DNA of 54,332 nucleotides from Opitutus sp. (GCA_025361365.1 JANYAM010000189.1:1-54332), one strand, 5' to 3'. Positions 1-8,442 are shown, numbered from the stretch's first letter. Translations and numbers: made by a program. The notes: generated from the sequence alone by a model not told the origin.

Positions 1-176
1 ATCGGGTTGGCCTTCGCCCAGTTGCCCCAGGCGTAGTGGGCGAAGTCGACGCGGGGATCGACGGACTTGTCCATGTAGCCGGCGCTGAAGCGCGGGACGG
101 GCGGCATTTCATCTGCGACCAGCGGAACAAGAGTGGCGAGACCGAGCACAGCCACGAGCAGGGGATGCGGTTTCAT
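1..176 (-). CDS. M13-family metallopeptidase, N-terminus only (cut by window edge)
   Basis: Reading leftwards from the ATG at 174-176 gives 58 residues before the window ends. They begin with a signal peptide (hydrophobic core LLVAVLGLATLVPLVA) and continue with RFSAGYMDKSVDPRVDFAHYA, the conserved N-terminal start of M13 (neprilysin/PepO) peptidases. The segment aligns almost residue for residue with the complete M13 protein just upstream on the same strand (324-2360), so the two are tandem paralogs. The HExxH domain lies outside the window. Being exported, it would act on peptides in the periplasm or outside the cell. The short length is due only to the window edge. Confidence 0.85.
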   Translation of the reverse strand, partial: MKPHPLLVAVLGLATLVPLVADEMPPVPRFSAGYMDKSVDPRVDFAHYAWGNWAKANP

Positions 177-225
177 AGGCCGGCGAGTTCACCCGGCTTC
201 GCCGATCATGGCAACAGTGCAGCGA

Positions 226-255
226 CAAAAAAGCCCCCGCGGTGAGACGGGGGCT
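226..255 (-). terminator. Rho-independent terminator after the M13 peptidase gene
   Basis: On the minus strand, AGCCCCCG (255-248) pairs with CGGGGGCT (239-232) and is followed by a run of T (232-227). It lies downstream of the 324-2360 gene and upstream of its tandem paralog, so the two peptidases are probably transcribed separately. Confidence 0.8.
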
Positions 256-256
256 G

Positions 257-322
257 AGGTGGAGCGCGTTGCCCTCAACGCGCTGGGGCGGAAGAACGCG
301 TTGGGGGCAACGCGTTCCACCT
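257..322. repeat. Palindromic repeat with two internal hairpins
   Basis: AGGTGG (257-262) pairs with CCACCT (317-322) as an outer stem. Inside lie two perfect hairpins: AGCGCGTTG/CAACGCGCT (263-271 with 276-284) and GAACGCGTTG/CAACGCGTTC (294-303 with 308-317). The three-way-junction shape matches the elements at 2446, 32748, 35291 and 43306, although its end sequence differs (GGTGG rather than TGTAGG). Confidence 0.75.
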
Positions 323-323
323 G

Positions 324-2360
324 TTACCAGATCCTGGCGCGCTTCTCCGGCGGGACCCACATCGGGTCGCCTTCCTTGATGTTGAAGGCGTCGTAGAAGG
401 GCTGGAAGTTCACCAGCGGCCCGATGGTGCGGCACCAGCCGGGGGCGTGCGGGTCGATGTTGACGCGGCGCGCCTGCTCGGCATCGCGGATGTTCGTACG
501 CCAGACCTGCGCCCACGCGAGGAAGAACCGCTGCTCCGGGGTAAACCCGTCAATCAGCTTGCGTTCCTTGCCCGCGAGCGAGCGCTCCAGCGCCTCGTAG
601 GCGAGGGTGATGCCACCGAGGTCGGCAATGTTCTCGCCCAAGGTCAGCGCGCCCTTCACGTGCACGCCGGGCAACACCTCGTAGCCGTCGTATTGGTCGA
701 TCATCTTCTGGGCGCGGGCCTTGAACTCCTTGGCGTCGGCCTCGGTCCACCACTCGCTCAGGTTGCCGTCGCCGTCATAGTGGCGACCCTGGTCGTCGAA
801 GCCGTGCGTGATCTCGTGGCCGATGACCGCGCCGATGCCGCCATAGTTGACGGCGTCGTCGAGCGTGAAGTCGAAGAACGGGGGCTGGAGGATGCCCGCC
901 GGGAAGTTAATGTTGTTGGCGGTCGGATCGAAGTAGGCGTTGACCGTCGGCGGCGACATGAACCACTCGGTCTTGTCCACCTTGGTGCCCAGCTTCGCGA
1001 TGTTGCGCTTGTCCTCGAACTGGTTCGCGGCGCGGATGTTCGCGAAATAGTCGCCGTGCACGATCTTGACCGTCGAGAAATCGCGCCACTTCTCGGGGTG
1101 GCCGACCTTCGAATAGAAGCGGTCGAACTTCGCCAGCGCCTTCTGGCGCGTCTCCGGCGTCATCCAGTCGAGCGTCTGCAGGCGGTCGTGCATAACAGCG
1201 ACGATGTTGCGGATCACGGCCTCCATGCGGGCTTTGGCCTCCGGCGGGTAATACTGCGCTACATACAGCTGGCCGAGCGCCTCACCGATCTCGCCATCAA
1301 CCGTGCGGACCGCGCGCTGCCAGCGGGGCTCCTGGGCGGGCGTGCCCTGCAGCTCGGTGCCGTAGAAGCGGAATCGCTCGTTCTCGAACGGACCCGCCAG
1401 GTAGGGCGCGTCAGCGCGGAGGATGTGGTAGCGCAGGTAGGTCTTCCAGTCGGAGAGCGGCCGCGCCGCGATCTGCTCCTGCAGGCCCTCGAAGAACTTC
1501 GGCTGGCCGACGATGATCTCGGCGGCGACGGGGCCGCCGATGCCGCGCTCCGCCAGATACGTGGCGAAGGGGAACGCCGGCACCTTGGCCACGAGGTCCG
1601 CCGTGGCCATCTTGTTGTAGTTGGCCAGCGAATCGCGCAGCTCGATCGGGGTGCGCGCATTATTGGCGAGGGATTTTTCCACCTCGAACACGGTCTGGGC
1701 CCCGGCGGCGGCAGCGGCCGGCGGGTCGCCGGCCAGCTCGAACATCTTGGCGACGTGCGCCACGAAGCCCGCGCGCTGCTTCTCATACTGCGGGGCGAAG
1801 TAGTATTCCTTGCTCGGGAGGCTCAGGCCGCCCTGGTTGGCCTGCAGCACGTTCAACACGCTGTTCTTCTCGTCGGCCGCCACGCCCAAGGCGAACAGAG
1901 CGCCGACCTGCTGGTTGTGCAGGTCCGCGACGGTCCGGGCTAGGTCGACCGGCGACGCGATGGCCGCGACCTGCGCGAGATCGGTGGCGATAGGCTTGAG
2001 CCCGGCGGAATCGATGGCCGCGGTGTCCATGGCCGAGGCGTAGAAATCACCGACCTTTTGCTCGATCGAACCCGGCTCATGCGACTTCGCGGCGGCGCTC
2101 TCGAGGATGCCCTTCAGCGCGGTCTGGTTGTATTGGTCGAGCTCGTTGAAAGCGCCCCAACGGGACTTGTCGGCGGGGATCGGGCTGGCCTTAGACCAGG
2201 CGCCCCAGGCGTAGTGCGCGAAGTCTTTGCGGGGGTCGACAGTCGGGTCCATGTTGCCCGGGCTGAAGCGCGGCGCAACGGGTTTGGCGGGATCGGCGGC
2301 CACGAGGGACGCCACAGTGGCGAGACCCAGGGCGGCCAGGAGGAGGCGGGGATGTTTCAT
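324..2360 (-). CDS. M13-family zinc metallopeptidase (neprilysin/PepO type), secreted
   Basis: A 678-residue protein, the usual full length for bacterial M13 endopeptidases, which cleave oligopeptides. An N-terminal signal peptide (about residues 1-22) indicates export. The N-terminal M13 domain spans roughly 35-420 and the catalytic domain follows. The zinc site is intact: HEITH with H515, E516 and H519, followed by GENIADLGG, whose E576 is the third ligand. The substrate-binding segment NAYFDPTANNINFPAGILQP is also present, as is a near-C-terminal Trp (the protein ends ARIW). It is followed on the same strand by a second M13 gene, apparently from tandem duplication. A terminator lies between them. 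No particular substrate can be named. Confidence 0.96.
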   Translation of the reverse strand: MKHPRLLLAALGLATVASLVAADPAKPVAPRFSPGNMDPTVDPRKDFAHYAWGAWSKASPIPADKSRWGAFNELDQYNQTALKGILESAAAKSHEPGSIEQKVGDFYASAMDTAAIDSAGLKPIATDLAQVAAIASPVDLARTVADLHNQQVGALFALGVAADEKNSVLNVLQANQGGLSLPSKEYYFAPQYEKQRAGFVAHVAKMFELAGDPPAAAAAGAQTVFEVEKSLANNARTPIELRDSLANYNKMATADLVAKVPAFPFATYLAERGIGGPVAAEIIVGQPKFFEGLQEQIAARPLSDWKTYLRYHILRADAPYLAGPFENERFRFYGTELQGTPAQEPRWQRAVRTVDGEIGEALGQLYVAQYYPPEAKARMEAVIRNIVAVMHDRLQTLDWMTPETRQKALAKFDRFYSKVGHPEKWRDFSTVKIVHGDYFANIRAANQFEDKRNIAKLGTKVDKTEWFMSPPTVNAYFDPTANNINFPAGILQPPFFDFTLDDAVNYGGIGAVIGHEITHGFDDQGRHYDGDGNLSEWWTEADAKEFKARAQKMIDQYDGYEVLPGVHVKGALTLGENIADLGGITLAYEALERSLAGKERKLIDGFTPEQRFFLAWAQVWRTNIRDAEQARRVNIDPHAPGWCRTIGPLVNFQPFYDAFNIKEGDPMWVPPEKRARIW

Positions 2361-2445
2361 AGGGGAACCCGCAGGCTAGAGCGGAAAAGCCCCATTTGGC
2401 AACGGGCCAGTGGCCAAGGTCGGATTTTTCACGATCAAACGCGAG

Positions 2446-2528
2446 CTGTAGGGCGGGATCACCGTATCCCGCCTCGAAGGGGATGACATGTCCGAAACAA
2501 GGCGGGATACGGTGATCCCGCCCTACAG
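2446..2528. repeat. Palindromic TGTAG-type repeat, 28-bp perfect arms
   Basis: Positions 2446-2473 and 2501-2528 are exact inverted copies, ending in CTGTAGGGCGGG and CCCGCCCTACAG. Each arm contains its own hairpin (GGCGGGAT/ATCCCGCC around a 6-nt loop), so the element can fold as one outer stem with two inner hairpins. It lies between the divergent M13 peptidase and nadK genes, possibly within their promoter region. Confidence 0.9.
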
Positions 2529-2580
2529 TAAATTGGTATTCCAATATCCGCGTTTATCCGCGTAATCAGCGGCGACGCCC

Positions 2581-3423
2581 ATGCCTCCCTTCCGCAAACT
2601 GGCCTTCATCTACAATTCGGAAAAGCCCGGTGCCGCCGAGCTGGCGCAAGAGCTGATGGTGATCGCCGAGGCGGGCGGCGCGAAGAAGGTCAAGCTGTCC
2701 GGCGACCGCAAACTGCCCCGCGGCTTTTTCAAGGATTGCGACGCCTGTTGCGTCATCGGCGGCGACGGCACGCTGCTTGGCGCCGTGCGCGGGGCGGCCG
2801 AGGCGGACATCCCGATCATCGGCGTCAACCATGGCAGCCTCGGTTTCCTCACCACTTTTTCGGCCGACGAGGCCCGCGCGCAGTTCGCCGCGCTGCTCGA
2901 GGGCGACTACCGGATCGCCCGGCGCGCGCTGCTCGATTGCAAGACCGGCCCGCGGCGCACCGACGTCGCCCTCAACGACGTGTTGATCAAGGACGCCAAG
3001 CCCTCGCGCATTGTCCGCCTCGAGGTCTTCGCCAACGACAAGCTCGTCACCGAATACACCTGCGACGGCCTCATCTTCTCCACGCCCACCGGCTCCACCG
3101 CCTACAACCTCGCCGCCGGCGGCCCGATCATCCACCCACAGGCCGAGGTCATCGCGATGACGCCGATCTGCCCGCACACGCTGAGCAACCGCACGATCAT
3201 CTTCCGCAACGACGTGAAGCTCCGGGTGGTCAACTGCACCGCGGGCTCGCGCCTGCTCGTCGCCATGGACGGCCAGCGCAACATGGTCGTGACGGATGGC
3301 ACGCCGGTGGAAATCTCGATGGACAGCCGCACCCTCTCCTTCGCCCAGCGGCGCGACTACTCGCACTACGAAGTCATGCGCGCGAAGCTTAAGTGGAGCG
3401 GCGGCTTGCTGGAGAAAAAATAA
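2581..3423 (+). CDS. nadK: NAD kinase
   Basis: Phosphorylates NAD to NADP using ATP or polyphosphate in the cytoplasm. At 280 residues it has the usual length. Family motifs are all present: GGDGT at 60-64 (Asp62 is the catalytic position), NHGSLGFL at 83-90, LNDV at 131-134, and CDGLIFSTPTGSTAY at 161-175, which binds NAD. The ATG start gives the expected short lead-in to the first beta strand. The gene stands alone, divergent from the M13 peptidase and convergent with the EF-hand gene at 3472. A minus-strand terminator overlaps its last codons. Confidence 0.96.
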   Translation: MPPFRKLAFIYNSEKPGAAELAQELMVIAEAGGAKKVKLSGDRKLPRGFFKDCDACCVIGGDGTLLGAVRGAAEADIPIIGVNHGSLGFLTTFSADEARAQFAALLEGDYRIARRALLDCKTGPRRTDVALNDVLIKDAKPSRIVRLEVFANDKLVTEYTCDGLIFSTPTGSTAYNLAAGGPIIHPQAEVIAMTPICPHTLSNRTIIFRNDVKLRVVNCTAGSRLLVAMDGQRNMVVTDGTPVEISMDSRTLSFAQRRDYSHYEVMRAKLKWSGGLLEKK

Positions 3424-3445
3424 ACCCCGGCATGGCGGCCGGGGT
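3413..3445 (-). terminator. Rho-independent terminator for the EF-hand gene
   Basis: On the minus strand ACCCCGGC (3445-3438) pairs with GCCGGGGT (3431-3424), followed by TTATTTTTT. It serves the gene at 3472-3843, and its T-run is read from within the end of nadK. Confidence 0.75.
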
Positions 3446-3471
3446 CGGAATGTCCGGGGTGTGACCTGGGC

Positions 3472-3843
3472 TTATTTTTTCTCTTCCTTGGCGGCCTTCT
3501 TGGCTTCCTTTTCCGCTTTCTTGGCTTCCTTGGCGGCTTCCTCGTCGGCTTTCATCGCGGCCTTCTCGGCCTCGTCCAGTTTGCCGTCCTTGTTGAGGTC
3601 GTATTTGGAGAGATTGGCTTCCTTCGTCGCCTTGGCCTTGGCGGCGATGTCGGCCTTCCAGGCCTTCGTCTCGGCCTCGTCGAGCACGCCGTCCTTGTTG
3701 GCGTCATATTTCGCCAGCGCTTCCTTGGAGGGCTTCTTCTCCTTGGGGGCCGCACCTTCATCCGCGGCCGTGGCAAGGTTCACTGCAAACAAGAGCGCCA
3801 GCAGACCCAGCGCGATCCGTAGAATTGAGCGTAGTGCTTTCAT
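3472..3843 (-). CDS. Secreted EF-hand protein, two calcium loops
   Basis: A 123-residue protein with an N-terminal signal peptide (about 1-26, cleaved after ATA or TAA-type residues) and two canonical 12-residue EF-hand loops, DANKDGVLDEAE and DLNKDGKLDEAE, predicted to bind calcium. The C-terminal third is almost entirely Lys, Glu and Ala, a highly charged helix. It is probably periplasmic or secreted. The neighbour at 3981 has the same design with three loops, so they are probable paralogs. No enzymatic domain is visible. Its role may be calcium binding or structural, which is inferred. Confidence 0.88.
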   Translation of the reverse strand: MKALRSILRIALGLLALLFAVNLATAADEGAAPKEKKPSKEALAKYDANKDGVLDEAETKAWKADIAAKAKATKEANLSKYDLNKDGKLDEAEKAAMKADEEAAKEAKKAEKEAKKAAKEEKK

Positions 3844-3980
3844 GGGAGCGCCAGACTACCACCCATTACCCGAGCGACAAGAGCCGACCTGCGCCTGTTT
3901 TCAGGCGCCTAAAATGCACAGGTCTTCACCACGAGCTGCCCCCGGCTGCCGGCTTGAAAATACCGCCAGGTCATCCCGTT

Positions 3981-4499
3981 TCAGGGTTTGCGCGACTTCG
4001 TCCCCTTGTTGCCCAGCGCTCGCTCGACCATCTTTTCGGTGCGCATATCATTCTTGGTCCCCTGCCGGTCGGTTTTGGCGGTAAGTTTCTCGTCCTCCTT
4101 CATTTTGGCCAGCTCGGCGTCGTCGAGTTTGCCGTCGTGATTGGCGTCATATTTGGCCAGCATCTGTTTGTATTTGGCGGCGCGGTCCGCGCCGGCGGCG
4201 GCTTCATCCGCCTTCATTTTTTCCTTTTCGGCGTCGTCGAGCCGGCCGTTGTGATTGGCGTCATACTTGGCGAGTGCCTGCTTGAGGGCTTCTTCACTGG
4301 CCGCCTTGGTCTTGGCCGTGGCGTCCGCCTTCATCTGGGTCTTTTCCTCCGCGCTCAATTTGCCATCCTTGTCCGCATCGTATTTGGCCTTCACCGGCGA
4401 AAGCTTTTCGGGCGCGTCCTCAGCGCGGGCGGCCAGCGGGACAATCACCAGCGCCAGCGTTCCCAGCGCGATTCTCAGCAGACGGGGCAGGTCTTTCAT
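3981..4499 (-). CDS. Secreted EF-hand protein, three calcium loops
   Basis: The start was placed at the ATG at 4499 (MKDLPRLLRIALG), which opens a clear signal peptide; an ATG 36 nt upstream would add a non-hydrophobic lead. The resulting 172 residues carry three EF-hand loops (DADKDGKLSAEE, DANHNGRLDDAE, DANHDGKLDDAE) separated by Ala/Lys/Glu-rich helices, with a basic C-terminus ending KSRKP. It resembles the two-loop protein at 3472, with which it forms a same-strand pair. The 137-nt gap between them contains a small hairpin (3891-3908) but no T-run. Function beyond calcium binding is unknown. Confidence 0.87.
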   Translation of the reverse strand: MKDLPRLLRIALGTLALVIVPLAARAEDAPEKLSPVKAKYDADKDGKLSAEEKTQMKADATAKTKAASEEALKQALAKYDANHNGRLDDAEKEKMKADEAAAGADRAAKYKQMLAKYDANHDGKLDDAELAKMKEDEKLTAKTDRQGTKNDMRTEKMVERALGNKGTKSRKP

Positions 4500-4549
4500 G
4501 GCGGACACGCTGGCCCCGCGATCCAGCGCCGGCAAGCGCAGAGCGGTGC

Positions 4550-7111
4550 TCAGGGCTTCACCACCAACTGGACGCGCTGCGTCGGCTGAAAATATTTCAC
4601 GGCAAACGCTTTCACGTCGGCCAGCGTGACCGCATCGATGCGGTCGTCGTAGGTCCGCCAGTCGTTGACGGGCAGGCCGTAGACCGCGTTCAGCGCCGAC
4701 AGCATGGCGCGCGCCGAATTGGTCTGCATGCCCATGCGCTTGCCCGCCTTGAGCCGGGTCTGGCAGCGCGCGAGCTCGGCCGCCGCCACGCCCCCGCCCT
4801 GCACGCGGGCGATCTCGAGGTCCAGCTCCGTGATGACTTCGCCGTAGCGCTCCGGGCTCGTGCCGGCAAAGAAGTAGAACATGCCCGCGTCCAGACCGAC
4901 GATGCGGCTGGAGCGGACGAAATACGCCAGGCTCTTCTCCTCGCGCACGCGCTCGAACAGGTGCGACGACATGCCGCTGAACAGCTCGTCCATCACCTCG
5001 CTCACCGCATAATCCGGTGCGTGCAGCCCCGGCCCGGGGAATGCCTGGAAGACAATCGCCTGCTGGCGTGGCTGCATCTCGGTGAAATCGCCCGCCTTGA
5101 CCTTCAGCGGCGCCGTCGCCTTCGCGGCCGCACCCTTGGGCAGTTTCGCGAGAAATGCCTTCAGTTTGGGCACCAGTTTCTTCGCGTCGAAATCGCCGGA
5201 CACGGCCAGGACGGCGTTGCCACTTACGAGGAGCCGCTGGTGCAACGCGCGCAGGTCGGCGACCGTGATGGCCTTCAGCCCGGCCTCGTCCCCGCCGCTC
5301 TCGATGGCGAAGGGGTGCGCCCCGAAAAATTTCGCCCGCATCGCCTTCCGGCCGACGGTGACGACGTCGTCGAGGCCTTCCTTGAGCGCCGCCAGGGCCG
5401 ACTCGCGTTCGACCTCGAGCCGCGCCGACTTGAAGGCCGGCCGCAGGACGGCATCGCTAATCAGCTCGAGCGCCAGGTCGGCGTCGCCCGGCAGCACCTC
5501 GGCCATGAGCCCGAAGCTGTTGTTGCCGGAAAAATCCTCGAACGCGCCGCCTACTTCCTCGATGGCGCGGGCCACTTCCTCGGCGGAACGCTTCGCCGTG
5601 TCCTTGGCGAGCAGCGTGGACATGAGGTTGGTCACGCCGCGGCGATCCGCTGGCTCGAACATCGGCCCGCCGGCGAACGCGAGACGCAGGTGGAGGTTCG
5701 GCAGCTGCTGGTTCGGCTGCAGGAGGAGGCGGGCGCCGTTGGGGAGAGTGAGCTCGGAGAAATCGAGGGACGGCCCTGCTGCGCCAAGGCTGCGCCGGGC
5801 GACCGGCTCAGCCGAGCCGGCCGGATTCGACGACACGACGGTGAGTTTTTCCGGCACGAGGTAGGTGCGCATCACCTTTTTCAGGCCGGCCGGTGTCAGG
5901 GCGAACAAACGCTCGAAGTAGGTCCGGGCATAATGGATGTCGCCGACGACGACTTCGCCCGCGCCGAGGCGCGAGGCCTGGCCGGACATGGTCTTGCGTG
6001 AATTGATCTCGGAGGTGACGGCCTGCCGCACGGCCTTGGCGAGGGCCTTGGGGCTGATGCCCTTCTTCTCGATGCGCGCGAGCTCGGCGAGGATGGCCGC
6101 CTCGGCGGCGACACGCTTGTCCGGATCGGCGAGGTAGGAAATGTAGAACAGGCCGCTGGTGCCCGGGCTCCAGGACATGGCGTCGATCGAGTGCACCAGC
6201 CGCGACTTTTCGCGGATGGCCTGCCAGAGCAGCGAACTGTCACCGTGGCCCAGCACCATCGCGAGCAGGTCGAGCGCCGGGGCGTCGGGATGCGTCAGGC
6301 CCGGGATCTGCCAGCCGAGGCCGGCGCGTGACACCTGCACGTCCTCGGACAAGTGCTGGTCGCGCCGGGAAAGCTGCACGGGTTCGTCGGGCACGAGCAC
6401 CGGCGCGAGCCGCACGCGCGGCGCCTTGCCGAAATGTTCGGCGATGGCCGCGCGCGTCGCCACCGGGTCATAGGCGCCCGCGATGACGACGACCAGATTG
6501 TTCGGCACGTAACGGGCGCGGTAGTAGGCCAGCAGGTCTTCGCGCGTGTTGGCGGCAAAGACATCGCGGTGCCCGATGATGGGCTGGCGGTAGGGATGCG
6601 TGCGGAAGGCCGTCTCGAACAGGGCCTGCGACAGTCGCTGGTCGGGATCGTCGAGGCACATGTCGATCTCGCGCAGGATGACGTCCTTCTCCTTGGTCAC
6701 TTCCTGCGCCGGCAGAATCGAGTGCAGTGTGGCGTCGGCGAGGAGGTCGATCGCGACGGCGGTGTGGGTGGACGGCACCTCTATATAGTAGACGGTGCGG
6801 TCGAAGGTCGTGTAAGCGTTGATGTAGCCGCCGTGGGCTTGGACCGTAGCGGAAATCTCGCGGCCGGCGCGGCGCTCCGTGCCCTTGAAGAGCATGTGCT
6901 CAAGGTAATGCGAGAGACCGGCGCCGAGGTGATCGCCCTCGTGGATGCTGCCGGTCTTCACCCACACCTGCACCGAGCTGACCGGCGCGGCGGTGTCGGG
7001 ACGCAGCAGGACGGTGAGGCCGTTGGGCAGCGTATAGCGCTCGACCGGCTCGCGCCAGAGGCTTTCCAGCAAGGCGAGGTCACGGGGACGGGCGGACGTT
7101 TTCTTGGGCAT
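4550..7111 (-). CDS. M16-family zinc peptidase with two fused M16 units
   Basis: An 853-residue protein carrying two pitrilysin-type units. The N-terminal unit (about 20-430) has the inverted zinc motif HYLEH (H68, E71, H72) and a downstream acidic ligand at about E148 in EKDVILREID, so it is catalytic. The C-terminal unit (about 445-853) lacks HxxEH and has the usual non-catalytic partner role. No signal peptide is seen, so it is either cytoplasmic or exported by an unseen route. Family members degrade short peptides. It lies 19 nt downstream of the Minf_1886 gene on the same strand, suggesting co-transcription. Confidence 0.95.
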   Translation of the reverse strand: MPKKTSARPRDLALLESLWREPVERYTLPNGLTVLLRPDTAAPVSSVQVWVKTGSIHEGDHLGAGLSHYLEHMLFKGTERRAGREISATVQAHGGYINAYTTFDRTVYYIEVPSTHTAVAIDLLADATLHSILPAQEVTKEKDVILREIDMCLDDPDQRLSQALFETAFRTHPYRQPIIGHRDVFAANTREDLLAYYRARYVPNNLVVVIAGAYDPVATRAAIAEHFGKAPRVRLAPVLVPDEPVQLSRRDQHLSEDVQVSRAGLGWQIPGLTHPDAPALDLLAMVLGHGDSSLLWQAIREKSRLVHSIDAMSWSPGTSGLFYISYLADPDKRVAAEAAILAELARIEKKGISPKALAKAVRQAVTSEINSRKTMSGQASRLGAGEVVVGDIHYARTYFERLFALTPAGLKKVMRTYLVPEKLTVVSSNPAGSAEPVARRSLGAAGPSLDFSELTLPNGARLLLQPNQQLPNLHLRLAFAGGPMFEPADRRGVTNLMSTLLAKDTAKRSAEEVARAIEEVGGAFEDFSGNNSFGLMAEVLPGDADLALELISDAVLRPAFKSARLEVERESALAALKEGLDDVVTVGRKAMRAKFFGAHPFAIESGGDEAGLKAITVADLRALHQRLLVSGNAVLAVSGDFDAKKLVPKLKAFLAKLPKGAAAKATAPLKVKAGDFTEMQPRQQAIVFQAFPGPGLHAPDYAVSEVMDELFSGMSSHLFERVREEKSLAYFVRSSRIVGLDAGMFYFFAGTSPERYGEVITELDLEIARVQGGGVAAAELARCQTRLKAGKRMGMQTNSARAMLSALNAVYGLPVNDWRTYDDRIDAVTLADVKAFAVKYFQPTQRVQLVVKP

Positions 7112-7130
7112 GAAGGAAAAGACGGCCCGC

Positions 7131-7559
7131 TCAGGCGGCGCCGGAATGACCGCGCGTGCGGCGCGCCGTGGCGGGCTGGAAGGGCTTCACAAACGCCTCG
7201 TCGAAATCGTAGATGTCCGCAAAATCCTCGCGGCGGTCGGTCTCGGTTTTGCTGAAGACATTGTATTCGATCAGATTGAAAACGATGTCGCCGAAGTCCG
7301 TGCAGCGGCGGATGCCCCAGGTGGTGAGGACGGTCTTGGTCAGCGGGCCGTATTGCTCCAGCGCGTAGGCGCGGATGCCCTCGAGGAGCTCGGCTCCGGT
7401 CACATGCTGCGACTTGCCGGTGCGCTCGGGGTGCTTGCGTTTCGTCTCCTTGACCGTGTGGTCGAGGGCCTGCCGGACAAAGTTGTAGGCCTTGCGGTCA
7501 AAGCGGGAGTCTTCTTTACAAATCAACCCGACGATTTCGGAAAATTCCAAGTCTTGCAT
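7131..7559 (-). CDS. Minf_1886-family protein (Verrucomicrobia/Planctomycete-restricted)
   Basis: A protein of about 142 residues starting at the ATG at 7559; an in-frame TTG at 7574 is less likely. The sequence (FSEIVGLICKEDSRFDRKAYNF near the start, then TWGIRRCTDFGDIVFNLIEYNVF) matches my memory of the family named after Minf_1886, known only from Verrucomicrobia and Planctomycetes and of unknown function. It is soluble with no signal peptide. It is probably the first gene of a two-gene unit with the M16 peptidase. It is a useful taxonomic marker. The family name is recalled, not searched. Confidence 0.85.
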   Translation of the reverse strand: MQDLEFSEIVGLICKEDSRFDRKAYNFVRQALDHTVKETKRKHPERTGKSQHVTGAELLEGIRAYALEQYGPLTKTVLTTWGIRRCTDFGDIVFNLIEYNVFSKTETDRREDFADIYDFDEAFVKPFQPATARRTRGHSGAA

Positions 7560-7640
7560 GAATTTCAGGGGCAATAGCTAGCACAGCCGGTCGCCGGCCG
7601 CAATCCCGCAGCCAATCTGTACCCGCAACGGCACACGGCG

Positions 7641-7659
7641 TGTAGGGCATCATCCTACA
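7641..7659. repeat. Short inverted repeat TGTAGG/CCTACA
   Basis: TGTAGG (7641-7646) and CCTACA (7654-7659) flank 7 nt in the divergent intergenic region between the Minf_1886 and Fur-family genes. It could be a regulator site, or a remnant of the TGTAG-type palindromes seen elsewhere in the window. Confidence 0.4.
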
Positions 7660-7717
7660 TGCATTTCATCGCAGTAAAATAACGTTTGGGAAAACTTCAC
7701 CTCGCGTTTCCCGGGGC

Positions 7718-7734
7718 ATAATGCATAAAATTAT
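7718..7734 (+). promoter_or_regulatory. Candidate Fur-type operator overlapping a -10 box
   Basis: ATAAT-n7-ATTAT (7718-7734) is AT-rich in GC-rich surroundings, lies 10 nt before the chosen start of the Fur-family gene and resembles half of a Fur/PerR box. CATAAT at 7717-7722 could be the -10 hexamer, so binding would give autorepression. This is inference from sequence only. Confidence 0.4.
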
Positions 7735-7744
7735 CCCATATCCC

Positions 7745-8272
7745 ATGATTTCCGCGACCCAGTCGAACCACCCCCTGGCCGCTGTCGCCGCCAGTCCTGT
7801 ACCCGCAGATTCGGCCTTGGATGAGGCCCGCGCGCGCCTCCGCCAAGCAGGGATGCGCATCACCAAGCCCCGCCTCGCGATCGTTGAGTCAATTCAACAT
7901 CATGAGGGCCCGGTCAGCATCGAGCGCATTCATCAGGAAATGGGCACCACGGTGTGCGACCTCGTCACCGTCTACCGTTGCCTGGCCGCTTTCGAACAGC
8001 TCGGCATGGTCCGCCGCAGCTACCTGCACAACGGCACCTGCCTCTACGAGCTCACGCTGCGGACGACGCGCCACTACCATATCGTTTGCAAGACCTGCGG
8101 CTCGACCGACCGCGTGGACTACTTCCCCGTGGAAGGCATCGAGCGCCTGCTGCAAGACCGCGGCTACGCGGAGGTCAGCCACGTCGTCGAGTTTTTTGGC
8201 GTCTGCCCGAAGTGCCAGCAAGCCGCGCCGGCCCGCAACGCCGCGCCGGGCATCCCTAGCGAGCGCGTGTGA
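7745..8272 (+). CDS. Fur-family metal- or peroxide-responsive transcriptional regulator
   Basis: 175 residues. The winged-helix DNA-binding domain covers about 25-95, with the recognition helix in DLVTVYRCLAAFEQLGMV. The dimerisation domain carries RHYHIVC (H110, H112) and two CxxC pairs (C115/C118 and C154/C157), typical of the structural zinc site in Fur, PerR and Zur proteins. The start at 7745 is preferred over 7721 because the latter would place the candidate operator inside the coding region. The N-terminal 25 residues are longer than in most Fur proteins. The sensed ligand (iron, zinc or peroxide) cannot be decided from sequence alone. A strong terminator follows. Confidence 0.93.
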   Translation: MISATQSNHPLAAVAASPVPADSALDEARARLRQAGMRITKPRLAIVESIQHHEGPVSIERIHQEMGTTVCDLVTVYRCLAAFEQLGMVRRSYLHNGTCLYELTLRTTRHYHIVCKTCGSTDRVDYFPVEGIERLLQDRGYAEVSHVVEFFGVCPKCQQAAPARNAAPGIPSERV

Positions 8273-8295
8273 CGCGGACCCCATCCTCTCCTCCA

Positions 8296-8320
8296 AGCGC
8301 GGCCTAGGCCGCGCTTTTTT
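8296..8320 (+). terminator. Rho-independent terminator after the Fur-family gene
   Basis: AGCGCGGCC (8296-8304) pairs perfectly with GGCCGCGCT (8307-8315) around a TA spacer, followed by a run of six T. A textbook intrinsic terminator. Confidence 0.93.
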
Positions 8321-8442
8321 CATGCGCCGATATTTCGGCACGCCGGCGCGTAGGGTTACACCTCATAGCCGGCGGCGGCCGGCTCGGGCATCATGCGGAC
8401 CAAACCGCAATATCCTCAATCAACCCATCGAGAGATAATAAC

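Noticed and set aside
447-1943. 498-residue plus-strand frame opposite the M13 peptidase
   Set aside because: Antisense shadow of a gene with intact zinc motif; low-complexity Val/Leu/Arg composition.
3891-3908. Terminator between the two EF-hand genes
   Set aside because: A 7-bp hairpin (GCGCCTG/CAGGCGC) is present but there is no T-run on either strand side.
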